Shown here in pieces: positions 44,236 through 52,633 of a DNA stretch of 60,774 nucleotides (positions within the stretch are counted from its first letter, which is position 1; the number at the start of each line of letters is the position of its first letter). Under the pieces are notes generated by a model, which saw only the letters and a program-made list of their open reading frames with translations, made no database searches and had not been told where the DNA came from. The stretch is from Bacteroidota bacterium. GTDB lineage: Bacteria; Bacteroidota; Bacteroidia; Chitinophagales; Chitinophagaceae. Where the stretch lies: the NCBI GenBank assembly GCA_030706735.1, contig JAUZNZ010000028.1, forward strand, positions 1-60,774, in the 5' to 3' direction. The translations under genes and the position numbers were made by a program.

Positions 44236-46029
44236 ATGGATATTCATAATCTCGACTTTAACCATCTTAAAAAGAACTTAAATAATGCACCCCAAGGCTA
44301 TCCCGGTCCTGGGGCCACAAAGATCGCCTTGCTTTCGGATACCGCCTCTCAGTTCATCGTTCAAGCCCTCCAAGGATACGCCATTGAATTCGGCGCCGCC
44401 TATGAACTATTTGAGGCCAACTATAACCAAATTGATAGCCAGGTATTCGACCCTTCATCTGAACTTTATCGTTTTGAACCCGAATTCGTGGTTATCGTCC
44501 GAAGTACGGAGCGATTGCTGGATGCATTCTATAAGGAGCCCTCAAGGCTAAAACCTTCCTTCGCTGAAGAACAGACCGCACATATTCTAAGTTTGTATGA
44601 AACGATAAAGAGAAAGCTAAAGTCTCGCGTCATCATTACAAACTTTCCCGAAATAGATGATGGGGTATTTGGCAACTACGCGAACAAGACGCCTTATTCC
44701 TTTCTCTTTCAACTCAGAAAGCTGAATGTTTCGCTCATGGAGATGGCAAGGGCACAGCCTGATTGTCTGGTTTGCGATGTCGCTACATTGGTGCATAGAT
44801 TGGGATACGCTTCTGCATTCGATCCGAAAATGTATATAAATGCCAGCATGGTCTTTAGCCTTGAGTTATTGCCCTGGCTGGCTAAATCTATCCATGAACT
44901 CATCCAAGCCACAAAAGGCCACTTCAAAAAAGCCCTTATTCTCGACCTGGATAATACGATCTGGGGCGGTACAATAGGAGATGACGGAGTCGAAGGCATA
45001 CAAATCGGCGAACTCGGCTTAGGGAAAATATTTACCGGCATTCAGAAGTGGGTTAAAGAATTAGTTAGGAGGGGTATTCTTCTGGCTATCTGCAGCAAAA
45101 ATGATGAGGAGGTGGCCAGGGCTTTGTTTGTGGAACATCCCGATATGATCCTAAGAATGGAGGATATCGCCATTTTTGTTGCTAACTGGGAAAACAAAGT
45201 TAATAACATACGGTATATACAGGAAGTGCTGAATATCGGTTTTGATGCCATGGTTTATCTGGACGATAGTACATTCGAACGAGAGATGGTTACAAAGGCG
45301 ATTCCGGAAATCACCGCGCCCTCCTTACCGGAGGATCCCGCACAATGGCTCATTTACCTCCGCGAATTGAACCTCTTTGAAACAACTTCTTTTACAGAAG
45401 AAGACAAGAATCGGAACGCGCAATACCATGATGCTGCGAAAAGGGTCGCGGTTCAAAGAACATTCGAGAACGAAGATGAGTTCCTGCAAAGCCTGAAAAT
45501 GTCCTCCGAGGTGCATCCCTTCGACTCCTTTAGCATTCCCCGAATAGCCCAGCTCTCCCAGCGATCCAATCAATTTAATCTTCGGACTGTTCGTTATTCT
45601 GAAGCGGAGGTATCAGACATCGCAGCTAACCCGCAGTATCTTACCCTTTCCTTTACCCTGAAGGACACCTACGGCGATAATGGATTGATCGCCTTTGTCG
45701 TCTTAAAGCAGGAAAAGGAAGGCCTTTTTATTGAGAATTGGATCATGAGCTGCCGGGTGCTCAAGCGCGGAATGGAGAAATTCATGCTGCAATGTCTGAC
45801 AGAAGCGGCATTAAGTGGGGGGCAAACCCGGCTGATAGGCGAGTACCTGCCAACTAATAAGAATGGTCTGGTAAAGGATCATTATCACAAACTTGGATTT
45901 ATCCCCAATGCTGACGGCCGTTGGACACTGGAACTGAAGGGCGCAACTACTGGTATATCTGCCACGCCAGTGCCAGATGCGGCCTTAGGGTCACCCTCTT
46001 ATGCGGCCGTTCATATTCAAAAAAAGTAA
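44236..46029 (+). CDS. FkbH-like HAD-IIIC family acyl-loading enzyme
   Basis: Protein of 597 residues from MDIHNLDFNHL. The N-terminal part (to about 200) is an SGNH-like domain (KIALLSDTASQFIVQALQGYA). The HAD core has Asp237 and Asp239 in ILDLDNTIWGGTIGDDG and a second motif in AICSKNDEEVAR. The C-terminal third resembles a GNAT-like domain (IENWIMSCRVLKRGMEKFM). FkbH proteins turn 1,3-bisphosphoglycerate into glyceryl groups on acyl carrier proteins. It overlaps no upstream gene and is followed 10 bases later by an acyl carrier protein, which supports this role. Confidence 0.9.
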   Translation: MDIHNLDFNHLKKNLNNAPQGYPGPGATKIALLSDTASQFIVQALQGYAIEFGAAYELFEANYNQIDSQVFDPSSELYRFEPEFVVIVRSTERLLDAFYKEPSRLKPSFAEEQTAHILSLYETIKRKLKSRVIITNFPEIDDGVFGNYANKTPYSFLFQLRKLNVSLMEMARAQPDCLVCDVATLVHRLGYASAFDPKMYINASMVFSLELLPWLAKSIHELIQATKGHFKKALILDLDNTIWGGTIGDDGVEGIQIGELGLGKIFTGIQKWVKELVRRGILLAICSKNDEEVARALFVEHPDMILRMEDIAIFVANWENKVNNIRYIQEVLNIGFDAMVYLDDSTFEREMVTKAIPEITAPSLPEDPAQWLIYLRELNLFETTSFTEEDKNRNAQYHDAAKRVAVQRTFENEDEFLQSLKMSSEVHPFDSFSIPRIAQLSQRSNQFNLRTVRYSEAEVSDIAANPQYLTLSFTLKDTYGDNGLIAFVVLKQEKEGLFIENWIMSCRVLKRGMEKFMLQCLTEAALSGGQTRLIGEYLPTNKNGLVKDHYHKLGFIPNADGRWTLELKGATTGISATPVPDAALGSPSYAAVHIQKK

Positions 46030-46039
46030 TGCCATCCGC

Positions 46040-46288
46040 ATGGAAAAGGAGCAGATCATGCAACAGGTTAACGCGATTTTTATCGATGTCTTGGAAAATC
46101 CGGATATTCACATTGACGCAAATACCAAGGCTGATGACGTCGCGGAATGGGATTCGCTTCATCATATTCAGCTTGTAGTGGCCATCGAAAAGCATTTCAA
46201 GGTAAAATTCACCACAAGAGAAATTCTAAATTGGAGAAACGTCGGCGACCTATGTAGCAGCGTGTCGGCCAAATTAAGCGCAAAGTAA
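46040..46288 (+). CDS. Acyl carrier protein
   Basis: Carrier of 82 residues from MEKEQIMQQV. The phosphopantetheine site is Ser39 in EWDSLHHIQLVVAIE, matching the DSL motif. A start at 46001 would overlap the FkbH gene. It would carry the group loaded by FkbH and hand it to the membrane acyltransferase. Its stop overlaps the next start by one base (TAATG). Confidence 0.92.
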   Translation: MEKEQIMQQVNAIFIDVLENPDIHIDANTKADDVAEWDSLHHIQLVVAIEKHFKVKFTTREILNWRNVGDLCSSVSAKLSAK

Positions 46289-47754
46289 TGCTATTCAATT
46301 CATTTGGATTTCTGGTCTTTTTTATTGTCGTCACTTGCCTATACTTCCTGCTCCCAAATCGGGCGCGATGGTCTTTGCTCCTTCTTGCCTCCTGCTTCTT
46401 TTATATGTTCTTCAAGTGGGAATATATTTTTATCCTGTTGTTTACAATTGCCGTGGACTACTATGCTGGCATTAAAATTGAATCCGCCGAGGGCGTTGAG
46501 AGGAAGAGAAAATGGCTCATTCTCAGTCTGATCGCCAATATCGGCGTTCTGGCCTTCTTTAAATACTACAATTTCCTAAATGGCAACATTTCCGGACTAT
46601 ACAGCCTGTTAGGCTATAAAAACCCTATCCCGTATCTGCATATTATCCTTCCTATCGGGCTTTCCTTCCACACCTTCCAGGCCATGAGCTATACGATAGA
46701 GGTATTTCGTGGGCACCAAAATGCCGAAAGGCATTTCGGGATTTATGCATTATATGTGATGTTCTACCCTCAACTGGCGGCCGGCCCTATTGAAAGGCCG
46801 CAACATATGCTGCCTCAATTCCATGAGAGAAAGCAATTTGATTACGATAACCTGATCATTGGCCTTAGGCTAATGCTTTGGGGTATCTTTAAGAAGGTGG
46901 TCATAGCCGATCGGGTTGCCATGGCCGTCGATACGGTATATGGAGACGTGCATGAATATAGCGGCGGTTGTCTTTTATTGGCCGCGATCCTTTACGCTTT
47001 CCAGATCTACTGTGATTTTTCAGGGTACTCCGATATTGCCTTGGGGTCTGCCCGGGTTATGGGCTTTAACTTAATGCGAAACTTCGACCATCCGCTGTAT
47101 AGTAAGAGCGTGACAGAGTTCTGGCGCAAATGGCATATCTCCCTTTCCACCTGGTTATATGATTACCTATACCTGCCCATTGTGATTGCTAAAAGAGATT
47201 GGAACAAATTTGCCGTGGCTTTCGGATTGATGGTGACCTTTTTTATTAGTGGACTATGGCATGGCGCCGCCTGGACTTTTGTATTCTGGGGCGTGCTGCA
47301 TGGTCTGGCGGTCACCTATGAATTCTTGTCGAAAAAGCCAAGGAACCGACTCGCCAAAGTGCTTCCAAACTGGCTTTATTCCGCGACCTGCAGAATCTTA
47401 ACCCTGGCATTCCTTGTGATCACCTGGATCTTTTTCCGGACCGGTTCCATGTCCCAATCCTTCTACATTATCAAAACGGCGTTTAACCCGCTGGCGAAGG
47501 GCTATTTCCATCTTATGTATCGGGAGTTGAACGACGACCTTACCATCATGGGATTCGCCCGCTGGAAGTTCTTCGCGGTGATGCTCGGGGTAGTGGGTTT
47601 TGCCGTGGCCGACTGGCTCATCTATAAGAAAAGGCAATTTATCCTTTTCCAGGTGAGTCAGGGCCTGCGTTGGGCCGGATATGCCCTATTGGTCATCTGC
47701 ATAATTTTCATGGGCGTATTTCATAGTAACCAGTTCATTTACTTTCAATTTTGA
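46288..47754 (+). CDS. MBOAT family O-acyltransferase (AlgI/DltB-like)
   Basis: Membrane-bound O-acyltransferase of 488 residues with about eleven hydrophobic segments. Typical motifs: PIGLSFHTFQAMSYTIEV, YPQLAAGPIERP, DFSGYSDIALGSARVMGF, VTEFWRKWHISLSTWLYDYLY and the catalytic histidine in SGLWHGAAW. This matches AlgI/DltB-type transferases that move acyl groups to extracellular polymers. Placed directly after an acyl carrier protein, it probably takes the group from that carrier, as DltB does from DltC. Confidence 0.95.
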   Translation: MLFNSFGFLVFFIVVTCLYFLLPNRARWSLLLLASCFFYMFFKWEYIFILLFTIAVDYYAGIKIESAEGVERKRKWLILSLIANIGVLAFFKYYNFLNGNISGLYSLLGYKNPIPYLHIILPIGLSFHTFQAMSYTIEVFRGHQNAERHFGIYALYVMFYPQLAAGPIERPQHMLPQFHERKQFDYDNLIIGLRLMLWGIFKKVVIADRVAMAVDTVYGDVHEYSGGCLLLAAILYAFQIYCDFSGYSDIALGSARVMGFNLMRNFDHPLYSKSVTEFWRKWHISLSTWLYDYLYLPIVIAKRDWNKFAVAFGLMVTFFISGLWHGAAWTFVFWGVLHGLAVTYEFLSKKPRNRLAKVLPNWLYSATCRILTLAFLVITWIFFRTGSMSQSFYIIKTAFNPLAKGYFHLMYRELNDDLTIMGFARWKFFAVMLGVVGFAVADWLIYKKRQFILFQVSQGLRWAGYALLVICIIFMGVFHSNQFIYFQF

Positions 47755-47757
47755 CGA

Positions 47758-48717
47758 ATGAAGAGCATCAAGCGACTGAAATACCTGCTTTTATTCGTGA
47801 TCCTTTTGGGGGTCTTACTTTTTTCCATCGATTGGATCATCAGCTTCGGTGCAAGGCACGTCAATGTATCCGATCTTGGAAAGATCAATCTGATATTCAA
47901 CCACCGCGTCGATCCGGATATCATGATATTCGGTGCTTCGGATGCGGAATGGGGATTTGATGCTCCTGAATTGCAAAGGCTGACTCACAGGACGGTATAC
48001 AATGGAGCCATCGATGGGACCCACTATCGGCAGCTTGCATGTCTCATCGATGAATTTGCCCAATACGCTACTCATAACAGGGCAGTCATCCTCAGCCTGG
48101 GTCCCTTTGCCCTGAGAGCAAGGATGGGTGTGAGGGAAATTGAACGTTATCTGCCTGTGATAGGGAACCAAAACGTCTACGAGAGTTTGTACGATATGGA
48201 TGCGGATCTCGCATTCAAGTGCCGGTACATACCCTTTTATAAATACACCGAGGTGTCCAGTAACTATTATAGACAATCCTTCGAAGGATGGAAAACTTAT
48301 ATCAAGTCAAGACGTCAGGGATTCCCACTGGATACGATGCTTGGATACGTTCCTGATCCGCAGGCCTGGCAGCGCGCGCCGAAGAACGCGACTAATGATG
48401 CGTCCAATGTCCCAATCGATAAGTTCACCTATCAGGTTTTGGCGGATCTCATCCGGGAGCTGAGGTCGAAGGGCAAAAAGGTCATCGTTCTTGTGTCACC
48501 ATTCCACCAGAGCGGAGTCGCGCTCATCAAGAATTGGGAACAAATCAGAAGCGGCATGCAAGCGCTGGGAGCGATGGCCGATTATTATATGGATTTTTCG
48601 ACATCTACCCTAACAACTCAAAAAGATTACTTCAGAAATTCATTTCATTTGAATGCCAATGGATCAAAAGTATTTGCCTCAATCCTGGCAGAGCAATTGA
48701 ATCGTATTCTTAAGTGA
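47758..48717 (+). CDS. Membrane-anchored SGNH-like protein (DltD/AlgX-like role)
   Basis: Protein of 319 residues with one N-terminal TM (YLLLFVILLGVLLFSIDWII) and an extracytoplasmic domain. GASDAEWGF (Ser61) resembles an SGNH serine block and FHLNANGSKVFA (His297) the C-terminal histidine block, but the usual Asp three residues before the His is Asn294. It starts 3 bases after the MBOAT gene. Position and topology suit the last step of acyl transfer outside the membrane, comparable to DltD or AlgJ/X. Confidence 0.75.
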   Translation: MKSIKRLKYLLLFVILLGVLLFSIDWIISFGARHVNVSDLGKINLIFNHRVDPDIMIFGASDAEWGFDAPELQRLTHRTVYNGAIDGTHYRQLACLIDEFAQYATHNRAVILSLGPFALRARMGVREIERYLPVIGNQNVYESLYDMDADLAFKCRYIPFYKYTEVSSNYYRQSFEGWKTYIKSRRQGFPLDTMLGYVPDPQAWQRAPKNATNDASNVPIDKFTYQVLADLIRELRSKGKKVIVLVSPFHQSGVALIKNWEQIRSGMQALGAMADYYMDFSTSTLTTQKDYFRNSFHLNANGSKVFASILAEQLNRILK

Positions 48718-48725
48718 GTCCGGAT

Positions 48726-48894
48726 TCATTCGATATGACACGCACATAAAGGCATTTTGAATTCTCCCTTCTTCACTTCTTTCCATACCAGCTTATCCCC
48801 AAGGTTTGCTTCAACAAAATGGACCGGGCCTTGCCTTAACAACGTCGATACCAAAGAAAATCAAATGCTGTCCGTTGGTTTCTATTAATTTCAT
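48726..48894 (-). pseudogene. Small frameshifted gene remnant
   Basis: On the minus strand an ATG at 48894 opens MKLIETNGQHLIFFGIDVV, and after a one-base shift near 48815-48825 a second frame gives VHFVEANLGDKLVW, then EFKMPLCACHIE and a stop at 48726-48728. Joined, they make about 55 residues. Each part looks coding-like. Family not recognised; could also be a sequencing error in a small intact gene. Confidence 0.4.
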
Positions 48895-48899
48895 AACAA

Positions 48900-49424
48900 A
48901 TGTTCACCATAATGCCCGAAAAAGACCTGAATCCCTCTCCGGGGAATTTTCAATTGGAGAAGAAGGTTTGGACAGAAGCCGACTTTGACATTATGGGCTG
49001 GCACGATAGTCCGATTTATGGTATTTCCGTGGGCGGCGGCGACTTCATGGATAAGGAATTATTGCTGGATATTGACTACATCTTTAAATGGATTGACCCA
49101 ATCCCTCCTCAAAAATACTTTTCATTTTGGATAGCTCCATCCACATTGATCTTTAAGAATATCTTTAATACCGTTATCGATGTTGACACAAGGTCTGACA
49201 ATACGTTCAAGTTAGAGATAGCGGACGTGCACAGACTTGAGGAACTTCCTCCCATCGACAACCGCAGGAATTGGAAATGGCATATCGAACTTCAAAACGG
49301 CGGCATTTTCCTTGAATCAACAGGATATGAGCAGATTATCAAAGGGGAGCCCATTTTCACATCCGAACAATGGGTACCTCAGACGGTTCGTGGAGAAGCA
49401 AATTTTAAGCGCATTCCATTTTAG
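48900..49424 (+). CDS. Hypothetical protein, immunity-protein-like
   Basis: Soluble protein of 174 residues (a second ATG at 48912 is equally possible). The middle reads WHDSPIYGISVGGG, then LLLDIDYIFKWIDP and FWIAPSTLIFKNIFN, a pattern found in a widespread uncharacterised Bacteroidota family. Single small cytosolic proteins of this kind often occur near toxin loci, but no toxin is visible here. Function unknown. Confidence 0.5.
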   Translation: MFTIMPEKDLNPSPGNFQLEKKVWTEADFDIMGWHDSPIYGISVGGGDFMDKELLLDIDYIFKWIDPIPPQKYFSFWIAPSTLIFKNIFNTVIDVDTRSDNTFKLEIADVHRLEELPPIDNRRNWKWHIELQNGGIFLESTGYEQIIKGEPIFTSEQWVPQTVRGEANFKRIPF

Positions 49425-49442
49425 ACGCTGTCCGCCAGCCTC

Positions 49443-50408
49443 TCAATACTCCCGCTGCACCAAAAATCCCGCCAGCTGCTGCAGGGGTTCCTTGCGGCGG
49501 GAGAGGACGGCGATGTCTTCGAGGTGCCGCAGTGCGGCTTCCATGTATTTGTCCTTGAGTTCGCGGGCCCAGGCATCGACGCCGCAGGCTTTGAAGAGAC
49601 GCAACATGCCTTCAACGCGGGCGACGGGTTCGGCGCGTTGCAGTTCGCGGATCTCCTTATGCTGGGCGGCGCTGGCCTGTTCGAGGGTGCGGATCAGCAG
49701 AAAGGTTTTTTTCCCGGCGACGATGTCGCCGCCGACCTGCTTGCCGAATTTGGCCGGATCGCCGAAGGCGTCGAGGTAGTCATCCTGGATCTGGAAGGCG
49801 AGCCCAAGGAGCTTGCCGAATTCGTATAAATGGCCCTGGTTGCCGAGACCTGCGCCCCCCAGGATCGAACCCATCTGCAGGCTGGCCGCCAGCAGCACCG
49901 ACGTCTTCCATTCGATCATGCGCAGGTACTCGTCCAGACCCACGCGTTCTCTCGATTCAAAGTCCATATCCGTTTGCTGTCCTTCGCAAACCGCCCTGGC
50001 CGTCGCATTGAATAACTGGAAAATGGCGCGCGTGTCGGCCTTGACGCGATTGATGTAGTCATACGCGGTCACCAGCATCACGTCACCGGCCAGCAGGGCC
50101 GTCGAAGCGCCATATTTTTCATGCACGGTGGGTTTGCCGCGGCGCAGGGGCGCCTTGTCCATGATATCGTCATGGATCAGCGTGAAGTTGTGGAAAAGCT
50201 CGATGGCCGCGGCCAGGTGCCAGGCGTCGTCCTCGATCTCCCCGAAAAGCTCATTGCCCATCAGGCACATGACGGGCCGCACCCGCTTGCCGCCCAGGCG
50301 CAGGAAATAGTCGGCCGGCGCATACAGGCTCTCAGGACTGGAAGGGAAATGCGAAATATCGAATCGGGTGGCAAATTCCGCGGATAATTGTTCGAAGCTA
50401 TGCATCAT
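49443..50408 (-). CDS. Polyprenyl synthetase (isoprenyl diphosphate synthase)
   Basis: Trans-isoprenyl diphosphate synthase of 321 residues. First aspartate-rich motif LIHDDIMDKAPLRRGKPT (Asp80, Asp81, Asp84) and second FQIQDDYLDAFGD. It condenses isopentenyl diphosphate with an allylic diphosphate, making prenyl chains for quinones or carotenoids; chain length cannot be set from sequence. The stop of the rnr gene lies 5 bases upstream. Confidence 0.93.
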   Translation of the reverse strand: MMHSFEQLSAEFATRFDISHFPSSPESLYAPADYFLRLGGKRVRPVMCLMGNELFGEIEDDAWHLAAAIELFHNFTLIHDDIMDKAPLRRGKPTVHEKYGASTALLAGDVMLVTAYDYINRVKADTRAIFQLFNATARAVCEGQQTDMDFESRERVGLDEYLRMIEWKTSVLLAASLQMGSILGGAGLGNQGHLYEFGKLLGLAFQIQDDYLDAFGDPAKFGKQVGGDIVAGKKTFLLIRTLEQASAAQHKEIRELQRAEPVARVEGMLRLFKACGVDAWARELKDKYMEAALRHLEDIAVLSRRKEPLQQLAGFLVQREY

Positions 50409-50413
50409 GGGAC

Positions 50414-52507
50414 CTATTGCCGTTTCTTTTTCTTATGCTTTTTGTCGTGCTGGTGCGGACGGGACGAGCCGCCGGACCGGGGGGATCCGCCCGACCTCGC
50501 CGACCCATCCGAACTCTCCGGCCTGGGCGAACCCATCGATGCGGCCAGCTCCGCCATCACGGGGCCCGAGATCACCCACTCATAGTCCAGCTGGCGACGC
50601 GAAAGGTTGGCCGAAATGACCTTGATCGTGATCTTGTCGCCCATCCGGAACTGCCTGCCGCTGCGCCTGCCGACCAGGGCATATTCGCCCTCGACGTGCT
50701 GAAATTCGTCATATTCCATCAGGGAATTGATGCTGACCAATCCTTCGCATTTATGCATTACCGTCTCCACCCAGAACCCGAAAGAGGCTACTCCACTGAT
50801 CACCCCTTCGAATTCCTCGCCTATGAAGTCGGACATGTATTCGACCTGCTTGTATTTATTGGCGGCACGCTCACTGTCCATGGCCGCACGCTCCCGCTCG
50901 CTGGAATGCCGGCATTTGGCCTCGATCTTCTTATCCACGGTGATCTTTTCTTCCAGGCACTCGAGCAGGATCCGGTGCACGAGGACATCGGGATAGCGGC
51001 GGATCGGGGAAGTGAAATGACAGTAGTGTTCGAATCCTAATCCGTAGTGACCGATATTCTCGATGGTATAAATGGCCTTGGACATGGTCCGAATGCCAAG
51101 CTGCTCGAGCACATGCTGCTCGGGTCTCCCCTTCACGTCGCTCAGCATCTGGTTAAAGGATTCGGCGATGGCTTGCGGGGTCTTGGTATCGAAGGTATGG
51201 CCATACCTTTTTGCAAACTCCATGAAGGGATGGAGCTTTTCCTTGTCCGGGGTGTCATGCACGCGGTAAGGGAAAGGTACCGGCTTCTTGTTCAGCTTGA
51301 TCTTTCCTACATGTTCCGCCACGGTACGGTTGGCCAGGAGCATGAATTCTTCCACCAGCTGATGGGCCTCCTTGCTCTCCTTGATCATGATGCCGATGGG
51401 CTTGCCTTTCTCGTCCAGCTTGAATCGCACCTCGGTCGAAGAGAAATTGATCGCGCCTTTGCGGAACCGGTGCCTGCGCATGCGCTGGGCGAAGGTATTG
51501 AGGATCTCGATCTGCTCATGGTAGATGCCCGTCTTCTGTTCGATGATCTCCTGCACCTCCTCATAGGTATACCGATGGTCGGAATGAATGACGGTCTTGC
51601 CCAGCCAGTAGCTCATGACGTCTCCTTTCGGGCTCACCTGGAAGATCGCCGAAAAAGTCAGCTTATCCTCGTGCGGCCTGAGGGAACAAAGCTCATTGGA
51701 TATCCGCTCCGGCAGCATGGGGTTCACGCGGTCGGGCAGATAGACGGAGGTGGCGCGGTCATAGGCCTCCTTGTCGAGAGCCGACTCGGGTTCGACATAA
51801 TGTCCGACGTCGGCGATATGCACGCCGATCTCCAGCAGGCCGCTCTTCAGGGTGCGGATCGAGATGGCGTCGTCGAAGTCTTTGGCGTCGATGGGATCGA
51901 TCGTAAAGGTCAGGATGGGCCGCATATCCCTGCGGCGGGCGATCTCGGAACTGGCGATCAGGTCGGGCAGCCGCTCCGATTCTTCGAGGACGGCCTCGGG
52001 GAAGGTTAGCGGGAAGCCATTCTCCAGGAGGATCTCTTTCATGGCCTGGTCGTTGATATCGGTTTGGTCGAGGACCTGGATGACCTCGCCCTGAGGCTTC
52101 TTATTCTTTTCCCATTCGATGATGCGAACGATGACGCGGTCATTGTGTTTGGCGCCGTTGAGACGGCCGAGCGGGACATAGATATCGGGCATCGGCTTGT
52201 CGGTGTCGGCGATGAAGAACGCGAAGGCCTGGCTGAGCTCGACGTGGCCGATGAACTCAAGCTGCTTCCTCTCCACGATCTCCGCGACCTGGCCTTGTTG
52301 CCTGCCTCCTCTACCGGACCCGCTCACGACCCGTACCCTCACAATATCGCCATGCAAGGCCGTATTGAAGTCCGAGGGCCGGACCATGACGTCGTCCTCG
52401 AGGCCATCGACGATGACAAAGCCCATGCCGGAGCGGGTCACCTCCAGCCTGCCCCTATGTAACGTGGCGGAAGCCGTCTTGTTCTTTTTCTTTTGCTTCG
52501 TTTTCAT
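50414..52507 (-). CDS. rnr: Ribonuclease R
   Basis: 3'-5' exoribonuclease of 697 residues. An N-terminal cold-shock-like domain is followed by the RNB domain with the acidic metal site TIDPIDAKDFDDAISI and by a C-terminal S1 domain. The tail (about 655-697) is a Gly/Ser/Arg then His/Lys-rich low-complexity stretch that probably binds RNA. It is a housekeeping RNA-degradation enzyme. A 19-bp tandem repeat lies immediately upstream. Confidence 0.96.
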   Translation of the reverse strand: MKTKQKKKNKTASATLHRGRLEVTRSGMGFVIVDGLEDDVMVRPSDFNTALHGDIVRVRVVSGSGRGGRQQGQVAEIVERKQLEFIGHVELSQAFAFFIADTDKPMPDIYVPLGRLNGAKHNDRVIVRIIEWEKNKKPQGEVIQVLDQTDINDQAMKEILLENGFPLTFPEAVLEESERLPDLIASSEIARRRDMRPILTFTIDPIDAKDFDDAISIRTLKSGLLEIGVHIADVGHYVEPESALDKEAYDRATSVYLPDRVNPMLPERISNELCSLRPHEDKLTFSAIFQVSPKGDVMSYWLGKTVIHSDHRYTYEEVQEIIEQKTGIYHEQIEILNTFAQRMRRHRFRKGAINFSSTEVRFKLDEKGKPIGIMIKESKEAHQLVEEFMLLANRTVAEHVGKIKLNKKPVPFPYRVHDTPDKEKLHPFMEFAKRYGHTFDTKTPQAIAESFNQMLSDVKGRPEQHVLEQLGIRTMSKAIYTIENIGHYGLGFEHYCHFTSPIRRYPDVLVHRILLECLEEKITVDKKIEAKCRHSSERERAAMDSERAANKYKQVEYMSDFIGEEFEGVISGVASFGFWVETVMHKCEGLVSINSLMEYDEFQHVEGEYALVGRRSGRQFRMGDKITIKVISANLSRRQLDYEWVISGPVMAELAASMGSPRPESSDGSARSGGSPRSGGSSRPHQHDKKHKKKKRQ

Positions 52508-52518
52508 TTCTTCTCATT

Positions 52519-52575
52519 TATCTGTTATCTGTTCGTGTATCTCTTGTCGGTTCGCGTATCTGTTGTCTGTTCGTG
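52519..52575. repeat. Three tandem 19-bp repeats upstream of rnr
   Basis: Units 52519-52537, 52538-52556 and 52557-52575, each TATCTsTTrTCkGTTCGyG in degenerate form. The array ends 12 bases from the rnr ATG (reading minus), so it overlaps the leader or promoter. Confidence 0.8.
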
Positions 52576-52633
52576 GGGAGCTCTATTGCTTTGGGGCGGG
52601 GCCTCCGTCCCCGGTCGGGTGTCGGGGGATGGA

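Noticed and set aside
50417-52462. Several plus-strand frames across the RNase R gene
   Set aside because: All are antisense shadows of rnr and show no independent domain.
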